Below, piece after piece: positions 15,871 through 24,426 of a stretch of 63,087 bases of DNA. Within the stretch, counting starts at the first letter, position 1; every line of letters begins with the position of its first letter. The position numbers and the translations under genes are program-made. Origin of the DNA: Bdellovibrionales bacterium (lineage in GTDB: Bacteria; Bdellovibrionota; Bdellovibrionia; Bdellovibrionales; UBA1609). The notes beneath the pieces are model-generated. The model had not been told where the DNA came from. It did not search any database and saw only the letters and a program-made list of their open reading frames with translations. The stretch spans positions 1 through 63,087 of the forward strand of contig JAHDIR010000012.1 in the NCBI GenBank assembly GCA_020630675.1, read 5' to 3'.

Positions 15871-16703
15871 TTGTAGGTCTCCAAACCAGGGTTATTATAA
15901 GGAGGGTGACTCAAAACTTGAACTCTTCGAAGATGTCTTGAAGATCCTGATTTAAATTTTTCTCTTCCATGTAAAAGAGAAAAATTATCTGCAATGACAA
16001 CATCTCCATCTTGCCACTGATGAGCGTAAAAGTTTTCAGCATTATATAAGGCCTTATTTAGTGATTGATGAAATAAATCGACCTCTTCAAGTTTAACTCC
16101 TGAAAATTTAAGATGGGGTGTATTTATAAGGTGCCCTTTGTTTTTTAAATGAGGTTCATTGTAACGAATGACAAAAAAATTTCTTAAAGGGTGTTTGGTA
16201 ATAATAGGTGAGGCGACTTTACTATTATAAAACTCCATTTCTCTTTGATAAACACCGACCACTTTTTTCCAATGATCCTTCCAGGCTTTTGAAATATTAT
16301 TTAAAGCCAGGATCGTGTTAGAAAATGTTGTTCGTCCTCCATGTTGAGGTTTTGGGGCTTTCACACAATGAAAGAATTGATACTCAGGAATTTGAGGTCT
16401 GTACATTCCATCCCAATGAAGAGGAACATAACTATTATCAAAGATATGGTCCTTGGCATTTTTTTGTTCTACGAGATCAAGTACTTTTCCAAAGGGCCAT
16501 AGGCTAACCTCACCCCATTGTTCGCAATATTTAGAAAAGTGGTCTGAGTTTTTAAAAGTATTAAAGCCTCTTAACAAGATCAATTGAGACTTTTGGAACA
16601 ACCTTCTTAGTATTTCAATCTTAATATCTTGGATGTTACTACTTTCATTTTGTGCCTCTATCATTGTTCCAAAAGGTCTTAATTTACTAATCTGGTAAGT
16701 CAT
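15867..16703 (-). CDS. PvcB/IsnB-like Fe(II)/2-oxoglutarate-dependent oxygenase
   Basis: A 278-residue TauD-family enzyme. VPLHWDGMYRPQIPEYQFFH contains the HxD iron site in the HWDGMY form typical of PvcB/IsnB. DNFSLLHGREKF gives the distal His, and the Arg of SSRHLRRVQVL should hold 2-oxoglutarate. In known pathways this enzyme converts the isocyano amino acid made by PvcA/IsnA into a vinyl isonitrile, with or without loss of the carboxylate. I choose the ATG at 16703, which has AAAGGA about 7 bases upstream and begins one base after the pvcA-like stop, over the in-frame start at 16739. It overlaps the hydroxylase gene by 4 bp. Confidence 0.88.
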   Translation of the reverse strand: MTYQISKLRPFGTMIEAQNESSNIQDIKIEILRRLFQKSQLILLRGFNTFKNSDHFSKYCEQWGEVSLWPFGKVLDLVEQKNAKDHIFDNSYVPLHWDGMYRPQIPEYQFFHCVKAPKPQHGGRTTFSNTILALNNISKAWKDHWKKVVGVYQREMEFYNSKVASPIITKHPLRNFFVIRYNEPHLKNKGHLINTPHLKFSGVKLEEVDLFHQSLNKALYNAENFYAHQWQDGDVVIADNFSLLHGREKFKSGSSRHLRRVQVLSHPPYNNPGLETYK

Positions 16704-16704
16704 A

Positions 16705-17772
16705 TTAAATTCCTTTGAATGAGATATGTTTATGGTCATCTAATTTATAATGACTGGGGCGACCTGCAGAATCATGAATCAACTCGGCACCTAATTCGAT
16801 AGCTTTATGACGTTTAAGCAGGACAAAACCTTTTTTTGTTTGCAGGGCAACTCCGTGCCAAGGAGTCATCCAAGACTCATTACCAATAAGGCGTATTCCA
16901 AGCTTTTTGGCTCCACAAGTCTGCGGATGAATAGAAAGGCGAACTGCCTCAGGAAACCGCATTGCAATTAAATCACTCCAAGCATTACTTCTTCGAATAA
17001 CTTCATAGGCTTTAGTTTTTGCTTGTCTTTGAATAAAGGTTCGACTTTTTGTTTGGCCAGGTATTAAAGAGTCTTCAAATAAAAAACGTGTTATTCCACA
17101 AAACATTCGATGAGCTTCTTGATCTTCAGGTTTTGCCTCTGCCCTTGTGCCGTTTCGAACTTTATGTTTAAGAACATCTAAAGAGTTTCCAAATGTCTTC
17201 ATCAATTCGTCTCTCATTTGAACAAAGCTTAATTCTTTATAAAAATTATCTAAATTATATGTTGTTATGTCTAAGGCAGACATTTCTTTAATAAGTCTAT
17301 TTATTTCAACCTGATAGGCCGTTACGTTACTTTCTTTCATGCCAATGATGTCACTAAAAACTCTTCCATCTGAGCACAAAATAATTTTTATGCCTGGAGA
17401 GTAAAATTTTTTAATTTTTTGGCAAAGCTTTCCAAGAAACTGAAGAGAAAGCCTTTCAGCATAATCAGGCAAAGGCCCCAATACTTTATGACTATTCGGT
17501 GATTTACCTGGAAAAGCTGGTAGTACAAAAGTAACAGGATTTTTGGTTTTAACGGCTGAAATTACCTTTGGTAAACGATAAGATGAGCAAGACTGACATT
17601 TTGAGTTCTTACAAAAATTATTATATCTTGGTGAGCGACGGTAGTTCATAAATTCTTGAAGTATTTTTTCTGCCATTTTTATTTGTAAACTATTGGCTAA
17701 TAAATGATTAGAGTTATAGCCTGTCGTTATTTGGCTTTGAGCTGAATCAAATTGAAATGCTGTGTTTTTCAT
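16705..17772 (-). CDS. PvcA/IsnA-like isocyanide (isonitrile) synthase
   Basis: A 355-residue member of the DIT1/PvcA family. Diagnostic stretches are LPAFPGKSPN, KVLGPLPDYAERLSLQFL, IKIILCSDGRVFSDI, AYEVIRRSNAWSDLIAMRFP, LSIHPQ and WMTPWHGVA. Characterised members install an isocyanide on the amino group of tyrosine or tryptophan using ribulose 5-phosphate as the carbon source. The substrate here is not decided by sequence. An N-terminal cysteine cluster (CKNSKCQSCSSY, residues 54-65) is present and may bind metal. It is the first gene of a tightly packed minus-strand operon with oxygenase, hydroxylase and ATP-grasp genes. A LysR gene diverges from it across 84 bp. Confidence 0.92.
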   Translation of the reverse strand: MKNTAFQFDSAQSQITTGYNSNHLLANSLQIKMAEKILQEFMNYRRSPRYNNFCKNSKCQSCSSYRLPKVISAVKTKNPVTFVLPAFPGKSPNSHKVLGPLPDYAERLSLQFLGKLCQKIKKFYSPGIKIILCSDGRVFSDIIGMKESNVTAYQVEINRLIKEMSALDITTYNLDNFYKELSFVQMRDELMKTFGNSLDVLKHKVRNGTRAEAKPEDQEAHRMFCGITRFLFEDSLIPGQTKSRTFIQRQAKTKAYEVIRRSNAWSDLIAMRFPEAVRLSIHPQTCGAKKLGIRLIGNESWMTPWHGVALQTKKGFVLLKRHKAIELGAELIHDSAGRPSHYKLDDHKHISFKGI

Positions 17773-17813
17773 AAATTTATCCCCCTCAATAATTTTTACA
17801 AATATTTAAGAAA

Positions 17814-17833
17814 TAAATAAAATGACTTATTTA
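17814..17833. promoter_or_regulatory. Inverted repeat in the LysR/isocyanide-synthase promoter gap
   Basis: Perfect 7-bp arms TAAATAA and TTATTTA with a 6-base spacer. It sits in the 84-bp divergent gap where a LysR-type regulator would bind. The gap is very AT-rich, so a chance palindrome cannot be excluded. Confidence 0.35.
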
Positions 17834-17856
17834 AATTACTGTAATATAAAATATTT

Positions 17857-18690
17857 ATGTCTTTAGTTATGGATGATGTTAAATACTTCCTTGCAGCCAG
17901 TGAAACTCTTAATATTACAAGAGCTTCAGAAATAATTGGTATTTCCCAACCAGCTCTTAGTTATGCGATTAAAAGATTAGAAAACGAACTTGGGGGCCAG
18001 CTTCTTATTCGTTTAAAAAATGGAATACAGCTCACTAAACTTGGTGAGGAGTTTAAAGTTCGTTGTCGCCGTTTAATATATGAATGGGAACAGGCTCAAA
18101 ACTTAGCCAAGCCTGAAACAGGCTTTATTCAAGGTTGTTATACTTTTGCAATTCACCCATCTGTTGCTTTGTATTCTTTAGGCTTTTTTATACCAAAACT
18201 TCAATCAGACTTTCTAGGGCTAGATTTTAAATTTATACATGGACTTTCAAGAGAAATGACTGAAAAAGTGATTAGTTGGGAAGCTGATTTTGGAATAGTC
18301 GTTAACCCGATTAAGCACCCTGATCTTGTCATTCGAAAGTTGTATACGGATGAGGTAACTATTTTTTATGCAAAAAATACGCAAGACAAACTTATTTATG
18401 ATCAAAACTTAGCTCAATCGCAATATATATTAAAAAAAATGGGTAAAAAGAATTTTTTTTCAGGTGAAATTAATTCTGGAAATTTGGAGCTAGTTGCTAA
18501 GCTCACAGCTCTCGGAATAGGCTATGGTCTTCTGCCCGCGACAATTGCCTCTCAATACGCTCATCTCAAAAGACTTACTGGAGCTCCGATATTTAAAGAC
18601 GAGGTTTGCTTGGTTTACAGGCCTGAAAAGCACAATAATGTAACTAGTAAAAAAATAATTCAAGTTATGAAGAACTCTAAATTTGAGTAA
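17857..18690 (+). CDS. LysR-family transcriptional regulator
   Basis: A 277-residue regulator. Residues 1-62 form the winged helix-turn-helix (YFLAASETLNITRASEIIGI, then SQPALSYAIKRLENELGG). The remainder has the two-lobed periplasmic-binding-like effector domain, slightly shorter than the usual 300 residues. There is no good Shine-Dalgarno before the ATG at 17857; the second ATG at 17869 is an alternative. It is divergent from the isocyanide synthase operon across 84 bp, the classical layout for a LysR protein that controls the neighbouring operon and itself. The effector is unknown and could be a pathway intermediate. Confidence 0.9.
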   Translation: MSLVMDDVKYFLAASETLNITRASEIIGISQPALSYAIKRLENELGGQLLIRLKNGIQLTKLGEEFKVRCRRLIYEWEQAQNLAKPETGFIQGCYTFAIHPSVALYSLGFFIPKLQSDFLGLDFKFIHGLSREMTEKVISWEADFGIVVNPIKHPDLVIRKLYTDEVTIFYAKNTQDKLIYDQNLAQSQYILKKMGKKNFFSGEINSGNLELVAKLTALGIGYGLLPATIASQYAHLKRLTGAPIFKDEVCLVYRPEKHNNVTSKKIIQVMKNSKFE

Positions 18691-18846
18691 TATTTCTTGG
18701 TTTTAAATAACTAGCCATTTACTTCTCGTACGGCTTATTTTAGTAAATATCTAGAACTACTCATTAAATATTGATTGTTTTTTATGCAGAGGTGCTGTTA
18801 GTATGGCGCTGAATAGGCTAGCTGTAGGCCCTTAACCTTTTTTAAA

Positions 18847-20127
18847 GTGAATATTGTGAGCTTAGATTACGAAAAAAAATTTCCGACATTAATTCCTCAA
18901 ACTCTCTTCTCTCATTTAGATGAACAAGAGCAGCAAGAGGTTAAAATTATGGCTTTTGAGCATAGGTTTACCTTGCAAGAGTTAAAAAAAATAGTGGAAG
19001 GCACTATCGACCTAAGAATGTGGAATGAGGGTCAGCTGTCAGATCGTTGGAAATCTTTCCAAAAATCTTCTGATTTAAAAGGAAGAGAATTTAAAAAGTG
19101 GGCATTTCTTCAACTAGAAAATGAAATGAACCAATTAAAAAATAACTCTTTTCATTTCAAACAAAAACCAGAATTACCGGGCTCTTATAAAGTCACTAAA
19201 AAAGAATTAACTAAAGAAGACCGCTCTAAAGAAGTGTTTGGTATGTGTGCTGTTCAGTCAGAAAAAACAAGCTGCTGTAACTTAAGAACCATAGATGCTG
19301 TTAAGAACTGTGGTTTTGGCTGCAGCTACTGCAGTATTCAAACAATGTACGGAAATGAAAAAGTTGTTTTTGATGAAAACCTCCAGGATAAACTAGATAG
19401 TTTATCGCTTGATAAAAATAAACTTTATCATATTGGTACTGGGCAAGCCTCTGACTCCTTGATGTGGGGTAATCAGCATGGTGTTTTAGATTCTATGCTG
19501 GGTTTTGCAAAAAAGTGGCCCAATGTTTTGCTGGAGTTTAAAACAAAATCTAAAAATGTCAGGCACCTTTTAAAAGTAGATACACCTAAAAATATAGTTT
19601 GTTCTTGGTCTGTAAACCCGCAAGCCGTGATTGAAAATGAAGAACATTTGACAGCCAGCCTTGAAGACCGACTTAAAGCAGCCGAAGCTTGTGTGAGTAA
19701 AGGAATCAAAGTTGGATTTCATTTACACCCAATGATATTTTATAGAGACTGGGAGGCTGATTATTCTCAAATGATTGATAATATTGTAAGCCGCTTCAAA
19801 CCATCTGATGTATTGTTTATTTCTTTTGGCTCTTTAACTTTCTCAAAGCCTGTGATGAAAAAAATACGTCAATACAATATTAATAGTAAAATGTTGCAAA
19901 TGCCTATGGTCTCTAATCCAGAAGGTAAACAAACTTACCCAAACTCTCTAAAAGCCAAAATGTTTTCATTGGCCTATGATCAATTTAAAAGCTGGCAAAA
20001 AGAGGTTTACTTCTTTTTATGTATGGAAGAGTACAGTTTGTGGGACTCTACATTTGGCCATAAATATAAAAACAATGAAGAGTTTGAAGACGATTTCATG
20101 AAACAAGTTTTTCAAAAAATTAAATAA
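18847..20127 (+). CDS. Spore-photolyase-like (SplB-type) radical SAM protein
   Basis: A 426-residue radical SAM protein. The [4Fe-4S] ligands are in CGFGCSYC (CxxxCxxC, about residue 156). Downstream stretches LEFKTKSKNVRHLL, CSWSVNP, then HLTASLEDRLKAAEACVSKG, VGFHLHPMIFYRDWEADY and FLCMEEYSLW follow the order of spore photoproduct lyase and its relatives. True SP lyase splits the thymine photoproduct of spores with SAM chemistry. FLCMEEYSLW could supply the cysteine that acts as H-atom donor in SPL, but that mapping needs alignment. The start GTG at 18847 has only a weak binding site; GTG at 18856 is an alternative. It is a lone gene, convergent with ftsK. Confidence 0.75.
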   Translation: MNIVSLDYEKKFPTLIPQTLFSHLDEQEQQEVKIMAFEHRFTLQELKKIVEGTIDLRMWNEGQLSDRWKSFQKSSDLKGREFKKWAFLQLENEMNQLKNNSFHFKQKPELPGSYKVTKKELTKEDRSKEVFGMCAVQSEKTSCCNLRTIDAVKNCGFGCSYCSIQTMYGNEKVVFDENLQDKLDSLSLDKNKLYHIGTGQASDSLMWGNQHGVLDSMLGFAKKWPNVLLEFKTKSKNVRHLLKVDTPKNIVCSWSVNPQAVIENEEHLTASLEDRLKAAEACVSKGIKVGFHLHPMIFYRDWEADYSQMIDNIVSRFKPSDVLFISFGSLTFSKPVMKKIRQYNINSKMLQMPMVSNPEGKQTYPNSLKAKMFSLAYDQFKSWQKEVYFFLCMEEYSLWDSTFGHKYKNNEEFEDDFMKQVFQKIK

Positions 20128-20150
20128 GTTATCTACACAATTAACTTTTA

Positions 20151-20186
20151 ATGAAAAGTAAGGTTTTGCAAAACCTTACTTTTCAT
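20151..20186. terminator. 36-bp perfect palindrome at the end of ftsK (bidirectional stem-loop)
   Basis: The 18-base arm reads ATGAAAAGTAAGGTTTTG and is followed immediately by its exact reverse complement. Transcribed from either strand it folds to a stem of about 16 bp with a tiny loop. It lies between the convergent radical SAM gene and ftsK. The last codons and the stop of ftsK are inside it. T-tracts after it are weak, so termination efficiency is uncertain. Confidence 0.65.
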
Positions 20187-22356
20187 CATTATTTTTAGAG
20201 GCTTGCTTAACGAGTTTTTTCACTTCACTTTCTGAAATATAAGCTGATTGTAATCTTTGCATAGCTTTACCGTTTGGAAGAAATAAAAGGTCTCCTAAAC
20301 CAAATAACTTTTCAGCCCCTGCCGTATCTAAGATAGTGCGTGAGTCAATTCCTGAAGACACTTTACAGGCTACTCGTGTTGGAAAGTTTGTTTTAATAAG
20401 GCCGGTAATAATATCTGATGAAGGTCTTTGAGTAGCAATTACCATATGAATTCCACAAGCACGAGCTTTTTGAGCTATACGTGTGATTGGAATTTCGACT
20501 TCTTTTCCTTGGGTCATCATAAGATCAGCTAACTCATCAATAATTATTACAAGGTATGGAAGGGGAGCCCATTCAAAATCTGTGGTTTTCTTTTTCTTAC
20601 CATTAGTAATATTATGATTAAAAGATTCAATGTCTTTTGATCCTAATTGAGCTAACAACTTATACCTTCTATCCATTTCTTTTTCAGCCCACTGTAAAGT
20701 ATGTTTGGCTTCTTCGACATCTGTTACAACTGGCTTTAACAAGTGAGGAATTCCATTATAAGGACTGAGTTCGATCATCTTAGGATCTACCATAACAAAG
20801 CGAAGCTCTTTAGGAGAGTTGTTAAATATAAGAGAAGAAATCAAAGTATTTATAAAAACACTTTTACCAGAACCTGTTGTCCCGGAAACGAGCATATGAG
20901 GCATTTTTGTTAAGTCAGAAATAATTGTTTCGTTATTTACATTCATTCCCATAGGTATTGGAAGAACTTGGTCTTTTTCTTTATTAATAGCGATCATTAA
21001 TTCAGATAAGTTTACAACGCGCTTATCTTTATTAGGTATTTCTATTCCAATAGTTGTCTTTCCAGGAATTGGAGCTAAAATTCTAATAGAACTTGCCCCG
21101 AGAGCCATAGCCAAATCATCATTTAAAGAAGCCACCTTACTGAGTTTAACCCCAGCTTTTAGCTGGACTTCATACATGGTTAAGGTTGGTCCTTGGTGAA
21201 CATCAACGATGGTTCCAAATATTTGAAAACTTTCTAAGTGAGTTAAGAGCATTTCCGATTGTTCTTTAACCTCTTTATCTGACATTTTTTTAGCTTTTGT
21301 TGGCTTATCTAAAATTTGTAAATCAGGTTTATTATATTTTTTTGTCCAAGCTTTTACAGCCATTTCTGGTTTTACAGGAGCATCCTCGATAGCTTTGGTT
21401 TGACTTTCTTTTTTGACAGAAACCTCTTCTTTGTTATTCTTGGAGGAGCCTTGCTGTAAAGTCGCCTCTGTATCTACCTTCTTTTTTCGCCCACGATGAC
21501 CTTTGGTTTTCTTGGGCTCTTCCTTTGCTTCAGATGAGGGCTCATCTTTATAATAAGAGTCAAACCCTTCTGGAGCATCAGGCAATGCAACTTCACGTAA
21601 TTCAATAGATTCTTCACAAGGCTCACTGGTTTTGATTTCAATCACAGGTTGGCTTTGTTGACGAGACTGAGGGATAAATTTATGAGCTTTATATAAAACT
21701 TTCTGAACAAACTGGTTTTTTTCAATAACGGGATGAAATATAGATAAGATAGAATTTAAGCTACTGATAAAAAATTGAATGAAAGATAAGCTTGCGATTT
21801 TTAAAAAAGAGGCAATAGAGACGAGTACTTCAGAGATATTAATAACTCCACTTACAATACTTAAAACTAAAGTAGATACAATGATAATCGATAAAGACCC
21901 ATAAGCCCCAAATAAACTATAAAGGCCACCACCTAGTCGTAAACCAAATAACCCACCAGCCCCAAAAAGCATAGAAGAGTGAGATGAAAATTGTATCCAG
22001 GCCTGAAAAATAGCTAACAAACTGGCACTGAGAACCAAAAGAAATGATTGAATTAAAATAAGAAATAGAATCTTTTTATAGTACTTACTGAAATCAGTCG
22101 GGCTATGAATTTTTTGTAATAGATAGCTTCCCATCCATAAAAAATTAATTCCAATAAAAAAAGAGCTGTAACCGAAAGTGTTGAAAACACCTTGTAGAGT
22201 TATGCTTCCAAGCCTTCCTGTAAAAAGAGATACGCTTTCAGGCTTTGCAAAAAGATATATAAGTCCCGTGATAATAACGCTTATTGCTGACAGTAAGGAA
22301 ACCACAAAAGTGATTTCTTGAGTTTTAGTTTCTAGTTTATCGATTTGATTGAGCAT
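20176..22356 (-). CDS. ftsK: FtsK/SpoIIIE-family DNA translocase
   Basis: A 726-residue septal DNA pump. Four hydrophobic segments occupy about residues 14-170. A charged Lys/Glu-rich linker runs to about 330, then the alpha domain and the RecA-like motor: Walker A GTTGSGKSVF (near residue 495), Walker B LVIIIDELADLMM, and IATQRPSSDIITGLIKTNFP with DTAGAEKLFGLGDLLFLP. It moves chromosomal DNA during division. The protein ends about 25 residues after the motor (QSAYISESEVKKLVKQASKN), so the DNA-reading winged-helix gamma domain of standard FtsK is missing. It is monocistronic as far as the window shows, and its 3' end lies in a palindrome. Confidence 0.93.
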   Translation of the reverse strand: MLNQIDKLETKTQEITFVVSLLSAISVIITGLIYLFAKPESVSLFTGRLGSITLQGVFNTFGYSSFFIGINFLWMGSYLLQKIHSPTDFSKYYKKILFLILIQSFLLVLSASLLAIFQAWIQFSSHSSMLFGAGGLFGLRLGGGLYSLFGAYGSLSIIIVSTLVLSIVSGVINISEVLVSIASFLKIASLSFIQFFISSLNSILSIFHPVIEKNQFVQKVLYKAHKFIPQSRQQSQPVIEIKTSEPCEESIELREVALPDAPEGFDSYYKDEPSSEAKEEPKKTKGHRGRKKKVDTEATLQQGSSKNNKEEVSVKKESQTKAIEDAPVKPEMAVKAWTKKYNKPDLQILDKPTKAKKMSDKEVKEQSEMLLTHLESFQIFGTIVDVHQGPTLTMYEVQLKAGVKLSKVASLNDDLAMALGASSIRILAPIPGKTTIGIEIPNKDKRVVNLSELMIAINKEKDQVLPIPMGMNVNNETIISDLTKMPHMLVSGTTGSGKSVFINTLISSLIFNNSPKELRFVMVDPKMIELSPYNGIPHLLKPVVTDVEEAKHTLQWAEKEMDRRYKLLAQLGSKDIESFNHNITNGKKKKTTDFEWAPLPYLVIIIDELADLMMTQGKEVEIPITRIAQKARACGIHMVIATQRPSSDIITGLIKTNFPTRVACKVSSGIDSRTILDTAGAEKLFGLGDLLFLPNGKAMQRLQSAYISESEVKKLVKQASKNNDEK

Positions 22357-22620
22357 ATATACACATCCTTATGGTTAAAGAAAGGAGCAATATCTATGCC
22401 TTATAAATGACATCTATGTAGCTAATATTATTGTGTTTATGTAAATAAAGTGTGAAAGAGTGAGGGGGGATGACACTTTGGGCGTAACTTTGTAAAATAC
22501 TTTAACAAGTAAAAAAAACTTGTTTATATAATAGCCCAGATATGAATTTCTGCCAGAAGTAAAACTCACAATGATTACTTCTTAATATGAAGGTGATCAA
22601 TAAAACCTAAACAATTCTCT

Positions 22621-24396
22621 TTACAAAGATGATTTATCTAGTCCGTAAAGAGATAGAATTTCTTTTTCAAATTTTTTATCACAATGTTTTCTTTTGAGCT
22701 TTAAACTAGGAGTTAGCTCACCACTTTCAATGGTAAAATCACGAGGTAAAACTTTGACACTTTTGATAGTTTCAAAGCGAGCGAGGTTAGAGTTAGCTTC
22801 AGCAACAATTGATTTTACTTCTGCATAAACCCTTTTGTTTTGAGAAAGTTGTTCGGCACTAGAATAAGAAATTTCGTTTGTTTTAGCAAAATTAATTAAA
22901 TAATCAGGATCAAGAGTAACAAGAGCTACAATATATTTTTTTCTATCCCCATGAATGAGAACATTAGATATCATTGGGCTTATTTTAAGTAAATTCTCAA
23001 GCTTTTGCGGAGCTACATACTTTCCGGCAGCAGTTTTTATAAGATCTTTTTTTCGGTCAGTAATTTTTAAAAAGCCATCTTTTGTAAACTCACCAATATC
23101 ACCAGTTTTAAAAAATCGATCTTGGTCAAAAACTTCAGCTGTAGCTTCAGGGTTGTTGTAATACTCCTTCATGACTTTTTTAGATCGAACTAAAATTTCA
23201 CCATCTTCAGCAATTTTAATTTCTGCGTCACCTGCAGGTTTACCTACTGTTCCAAAGCGATAGTCAAATTCAGTGTTAGCACAAACAGCAGCTGTTGTTT
23301 CCGTTAAGCCATAGCCCTCTAAGATAAGAATATTGGCAGCATGAAAAAATTCACTGATTTTTTTCTCAAGAGGAGCTCCTCCCGAAATAGCCAGTTTAAT
23401 TTCACCACCCAAAGCCATTTTAATTTTATTAAAAATCAACTTTTGCGCTAAATTATATTGTAGTGCTAACGGTAAGGGTATGCTCTTTTTTTCAACTTTT
23501 AAATGACTTACTCTTTGGCCAACAGCACTGGCCCAATTAAACAGTTTTACTGTTAATTTTTTTGTATTTATTTGATTTAAAATTCCGTTGTAAATTTTTT
23601 CAAAAATTCTTGGTACGGCAATAAGGAAAGTGGGTTTAACTTCAGATAAGTTTTTCTTTAAAGCTTCAACACTTTCAGCAAATGCAATGGTGTAGCCTTT
23701 GTGAATATTACCAAGAGATTCAATTCTCCCCATAACATGAGCTAACGGTAAAAAACATAAGCAGGTGTCAGAGTGATCGAAGGTAAAATAGCTGAACAAG
23801 TCATAGATTTCTGAGTAAATCTGTTCATGTGTAAGAACCACTCCTTTTGGGCGACCTGTAGTACCAGAGGTGTATATAATAGTGGCCACATCTTCGGGGG
23901 TAATTGCTTTTAGTTGCTTTTTATAATTATCTTCGTTGGCTAATTCAAAATTAGTCATGTCTGCAAAGTTCTTAATTTTTGTGCTATCACTTTTAGAATA
24001 AGTTATAATTTGCTTTAAACTAGGGCAGTTTAGGGCCATTAATTTTTTAGCAGTCTGCTCTGTTTCACAAAAAATAAACTTAGCTTGGCAGTTATTAATG
24101 ATGTACTCGATATCTTCTTCTAATGAGTTTTGGTAAATAGGGACTGTGACTCCGCCACAAGCCATTATAGACACATCACTTAAAACCCATTCGTAGCAAG
24201 TATTAGAAATTATACAAGCTTTGTCACCTTTTTGTAAGCCCATCTCTTTTAAACAATGACTCACTTTATTAGTTGTATCAAAATAGGTATGCCAATCGAT
24301 CGACTTCCAAACCTTATTTTTTTTTACCTTAAAGGCTTTGTAATTTTTACTTTTAGTTTTGGCTTCACTGAAGATATTTAGAATAGTTTCATTCAT
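22621..24396 (-). CDS. Long-chain fatty acid-CoA ligase (AMP-forming, FAA1/FadD type)
   Basis: A 591-residue adenylate-forming enzyme that activates fatty acids to acyl-CoA through acyl-AMP. It contains TIIYTSGTTGRPKGVVLTH (P-loop A3 core), ILEGYGLTETTAA (A5), the FKTGDIGEFTKDGFLKITDRKKD core (A7-A8) and the C-terminal LTPSLKLKRKH with the catalytic Lys. The length and internal insertions match the eukaryote-like long-chain ligases common in bacteria. It is followed by the Ser/Thr kinase gene upstream on the same strand (30 bp gap), so they may be cotranscribed. Physiologically it would feed lipid scavenged from outside or from turnover into beta-oxidation. Confidence 0.93.
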   Translation of the reverse strand: MNETILNIFSEAKTKSKNYKAFKVKKNKVWKSIDWHTYFDTTNKVSHCLKEMGLQKGDKACIISNTCYEWVLSDVSIMACGGVTVPIYQNSLEEDIEYIINNCQAKFIFCETEQTAKKLMALNCPSLKQIITYSKSDSTKIKNFADMTNFELANEDNYKKQLKAITPEDVATIIYTSGTTGRPKGVVLTHEQIYSEIYDLFSYFTFDHSDTCLCFLPLAHVMGRIESLGNIHKGYTIAFAESVEALKKNLSEVKPTFLIAVPRIFEKIYNGILNQINTKKLTVKLFNWASAVGQRVSHLKVEKKSIPLPLALQYNLAQKLIFNKIKMALGGEIKLAISGGAPLEKKISEFFHAANILILEGYGLTETTAAVCANTEFDYRFGTVGKPAGDAEIKIAEDGEILVRSKKVMKEYYNNPEATAEVFDQDRFFKTGDIGEFTKDGFLKITDRKKDLIKTAAGKYVAPQKLENLLKISPMISNVLIHGDRKKYIVALVTLDPDYLINFAKTNEISYSSAEQLSQNKRVYAEVKSIVAEANSNLARFETIKSVKVLPRDFTIESGELTPSLKLKRKHCDKKFEKEILSLYGLDKSSL

Positions 24397-24426
24397 GGTT
24401 AGTTTCTCTAGTTATGGCTGAGTGAT

